Below the pieces are notes generated by a model that was not told the origin of the DNA, ran no database searches, and saw only the letters and a program-made list of their open reading frames with translations. The translations under genes and the position numbers were made by a program. From Sphagnum compactum (lineage: Eukaryota; Bryophyta; Sphagnopsida; Sphagnales), in contig OZ234501.1 in NCBI GenBank assembly GCA_965153455.1, positions 2,046,001 to 2,110,000 on the forward strand: a DNA stretch of 64,000 bases. The letters run 5' to 3'. How positions within the stretch are numbered: the first letter of the stretch is position 1; every line of letters starts with the position of its first letter. Below, piece after piece: positions 60,660-64,000 of this stretch.

Positions 60660-63590
60660 ATGTACTTGTTGTTTGATGTTTTAAGAACCTATTATTTAAA
60701 AAAATCAGAAGTTAAAAAAACAATGGGAATAGAAAAACCCATTAACAACCATCAACAACATTGGCCTAATATCATCACTATGATGCTAGCAACACCTTCA
60801 ACACCAAATTACCATTTTACAGAAACATTCAGAAAGCTTTTAGCATCTAGCAAACGCTAGTAAGGACTAGTACTTGTACACAAAACTTGAAACTTGAGTT
60901 CTTGAGCTCAAAAAATTAACATCACCTATGACACTTGCAAGTAGTAAGTCGCATGGCTTTCATAAACTAAACTCCTATGCTTTTCCTCACCACATCCTTT
61001 CTATTGGGAGATATAGTGGAATGGTTAGTCAACCATTTGATATATTTTTTCAAATCATATTAGATATCATTAACTTTGTGAAAATATAAATATCAAGACC
61101 AAACATCAAAAATGAAACACAAAATTAAATGCAACACGTTTTGCAAAAATATACATTACATATATGTCATGAAAGTGTCCAAAGTGCCCCCCCCCCCCCT
61201 CCCCCTTAGTGTGCTTTCACCATTAATTTTGTATGGAAATTTTTATGTAGTTTGTTTAAAAATAAAATACACAAAAAATCATAATCACTTTTGATAATAA
61301 AATTTCTTTTTTCTGTGAAGACAAATAGTTCCTATCAGAACTTTCAAAATAAGAATCATTAAAACAAAAGTCTTAGTTTGTATCTACAGTATGGTTGCCA
61401 AATGTTAAGGCCACCCAATAATATCTTGAGTTTTGTTCAAAGGAAGTAGAAGTAAAGGTGAAATACACAACTTGCAATTTTGAAATCACGAATAGTTAAG
61501 GACAAAAAATTATGCCAATAATAATTCAAATAGACTATGATCTTTTTGAAATGAAATCATGTGAAGCAAGTTTAGAGAAAAAATCAACATTCAAAGATGT
61601 GAAACAAATATTACATCAAGGACAAATTCCATTTTCAAAGACAACTACACTTCATAAACAAAATTACACAAGTCCCTAATGGAAAAGATGACTTCAATAA
61701 TGAGATGTTTCCAAAATTACTCCACAAAAAAATCAACATACAATGAATCTCCAAACTCTTTTTCTTCAAACATTAACCCTTAATGTTTTAAATAGGTCAG
61801 AGGTAGGAAAAAGGTCACAAATGGTGAACCCATTGGAATTAAATAAAAACCCTTAAAATCTTTTTAGAATTAACAAAAAATCTTATCCTACTTCTAGAAA
61901 CTTAATTTGAACCTGAAATAAACAATTAATTTATTGGTTCTAAAAAATATAATAACTTTGGCATTACATTTTTGGTAACAAAGGATTTCGATACAAAAAC
62001 AATTTTCAGTAAAAGAAAGATTTCAATAAAAGAAAAAAAAGGTTTCGGTAATTACAAGGTGTGTCTAGAAGTACCTAAAATTTATTCTAGCCTTAAACAT
62101 GAGTACATTTATTAGATTGTATACATTTTGGAACTTTAATTATATTAATAATATTTGATAAGTTGATGTCCTTAACATTACATTTTAAAAAAGTTTGAAG
62201 AATGTAACAATGTTTCTTTTCCTTGAACTTTTTGGTCATAAACAAAAGTTTGAAACACGTATTAGTTTTTCTATCAAGAAATAATTTTCTAAGGAACCTT
62301 TGAAAGTATTCTAATTGATTGTTATTTTATGTAATTGACTGTGTAGGTATAACCTAGGTATGAATTTTCAAAGTTTAGGAACATGATTCCTAAAGAGGCC
62401 ATGATAGTTAGGAATGCAAATTTGTTGTAATTTTCACCTTTTTTTATTCCAAAAAAATTTAATGGCCATATATTAGTGCTTGCAATTGATAAACATGAGA
62501 AAAAAATCTATAGTGATGGAAACATCTAAAGAAAAAGGCTCAAAAAAATCATTTGGCCAATTTTGATTTCTTAATCTTTCTTTGAAATGGTTCATAGTGA
62601 TACCACCCAAGGATGGGTTTGCCCATTTGGCAACAATGGAATGTTCTAAATCCACATGTTTTCCCAATGCAGTTATTTCATTGGTCTTAAATAAGGTAAT
62701 ATACCTTTTCTTGCTTGAGATTTTGGATTAGTCACAATTATTGGATTAATGCAATAAAAGATACATTTCATTATTTGGGATTATCACCATTAACTTCCTT
62801 GTTATCATTGACAAAATAAAACCACCAGATAATGAATTTTATTACTGCTTCTCCATTTATTTCTTTGAATATGCAATCTTTCAAGATTAAATTTCATCTT
62901 TTCCTTTTCATTTTTTGGCATTCTACTTCCTTTTGTTTGTTGAATTGGAATTTTTGTAGATTTTTCTTGGATTGGGTTTTCATCCATTTCAACTTCATTT
63001 ATGAAAATTTCAAGTATTGGTTTATTTTCATTTTCTTTAAATTGCTTCATCCTTCACAACACAAAATATGCCAAGTACATTGGAAAAGCCCAAACAAATG
63101 TATATATTATATCACACTATATTTTAACAAACATCTTAAGAAATCCTACAAGATGAAAGCATGCCAACATTTATAAACATTTACAAAGCATAAAATCACT
63201 AATTTCTCCCTTTCCTCTCCGTCATACTGTAACAAAGTTGTGTAATGAAAATCAAATGTAAGATGATGCAAAACTGATGTAAATATTAAATAGACGTAAA
63301 TCCTACACAAAAATTAATTAATTTTAAAATATAAATAGTAAAGAGAAGAAAATGTAACAATGAAAAGTTCCAAAAAACCAATAAAACCTCAAAAAAACAA
63401 CAAACTCCAAAAAAAAAGAAAAAACCAAAAACGAAAGAGCAAAAATATTGATGAAACAAACTAAGACCTAAAAAAATGAAGTTGACAAAAAAAACCCAAA
63501 AATAGAAAAAAAGAAAAAAAAGGTACAATTCCAAGTTTGGAGCTTGGAAGTTGGAACTGAATTTCAATGTTGAAAGTCAAACCTCTTAAG
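60660..63590. other. AT-rich spacer
   Basis: No gene recognised. A poly-C tract (13 C, one T, 5 C) lies at 61187-61205. Open frames such as 62832-63176 (Phe/Ile-rich) reflect base composition. Confidence 0.45.
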
Positions 63591-63599
63591 ATTTTGACA

Positions 63600-63870
63600 C
63601 CTACACATGCTAACAAATGGGGGGGGAAGGGGGAATACATGCACTAGACCAACAAGCAAAGCTAGGAGCTAGGAAGGAAATGCTATAGTGTCACATTTGC
63701 CCAAGCAAACAAAGGTGGTGGGAAGTGCATGCAATAGATCAACGAGCAGAAAAGAAAGAAATGTTACAATCCCGCGCTTGCACAAGCAAACAAGGGCAGG
63801 GGGATACATGTGATAAATCAACAAATAGAGTTAGGACCTAAAAAGGAAATGCACAAGCAAAACCAAGAGC
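63600..63870. repeat. Degenerate ~85-115-bp repeat units
   Basis: Three loose units share AAGGGGGAATACATGCACTA, ATAGATCAACGAGCA-type and GCAAACAA(A/G)G words (near 63630, 63720, 63800). Imperfect and short. Confidence 0.4.
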
Positions 63871-64000
63871 GCAAGCACCTAAAGGAGTAATGCCAACACT
63901 GCCATGAAAGAAATGCACGAGGAGAGTCATGAGTTGAGTAAGAAAAGAAAAACATTTCAATAGCCTCAATGCACACAAATCCTCAACATAACTTAAAACA

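Noticed and set aside
62832-63176. 114-codon Phe/Ile-rich frame near the right end
   Set aside because: Low-complexity AT-driven translation with no domain or splice context.

Overview
The window is nuclear DNA of a land plant. The evidence is three multi-exon genes with GT-AG introns of roughly 100-740 bp: a plastid-targeted 1-deoxy-D-xylulose-5-phosphate synthase (DXS), a TPD1-like secreted cysteine-rich protein, and a 3-hydroxyisobutyryl-CoA hydrolase-like protein. They sit among plant-type Ty3/gypsy retrotransposons (initiator-Met tRNA primer site) and CACTA DNA transposons, in long AT-rich spacers. I cannot place the plant more precisely from sequence alone.

Layout. 1-1627: spacer. 1628-9831: a fairly young, nearly complete Ty3/gypsy element on the minus strand, with ~950-bp LTRs that differ at about 2.5% of sites. 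It carries one gag-pol frame interrupted by five in-frame stops, and an extra reading frame upstream of gag. 13004-18126: intact DXS gene, minus strand, 10 exons, 741 residues, one intron with a GC donor. 18.2-23.1 kb: AT-rich spacer with CACTA debris, including a 123-bp foldback mini-CACTA with its target-site duplication. 23167-23208: a perfect 42-bp palindrome. 24.2-26.3 kb: decayed coding sequence of unknown origin. 27407-28557: intact TPD1-like gene, minus strand, 3 exons, 199 residues.

28.8-42.6 kb is very AT-rich. It holds orphan CACTA ends, a decayed exon that I recognise as part of the DEK1 calpain membrane domain, other unrecognised broken reading frames, and a ~0.84-kb minisatellite. 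42624-48335: intact hydrolase gene, plus strand, 14 exons, 412 residues, with both a presequence-like N-terminus and a peroxisomal-type C-terminal ARL. From 49.6 kb to the end lies an old graveyard: a heavily mutated Ty3/gypsy element with a coiled-coil reading frame downstream of integrase, a 2.74-kb CACTA element (3-bp duplication AGA) beside its LTR, a second coiled-coil retroelement fragment, and repeats.

The three host genes are functionally unrelated: plastid isoprenoid precursor synthesis, an extracellular signal-type protein, and valine/acyl-CoA catabolism. They look like ordinary genes separated by transposon-rich DNA. The most unusual material is in the mobile elements: the pre-gag frame, the fused LTR/primer site, the mini-CACTA foldback, and a DEK1 exon just inside a CACTA terminus. 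Nothing in the window is a clearly new biological system.
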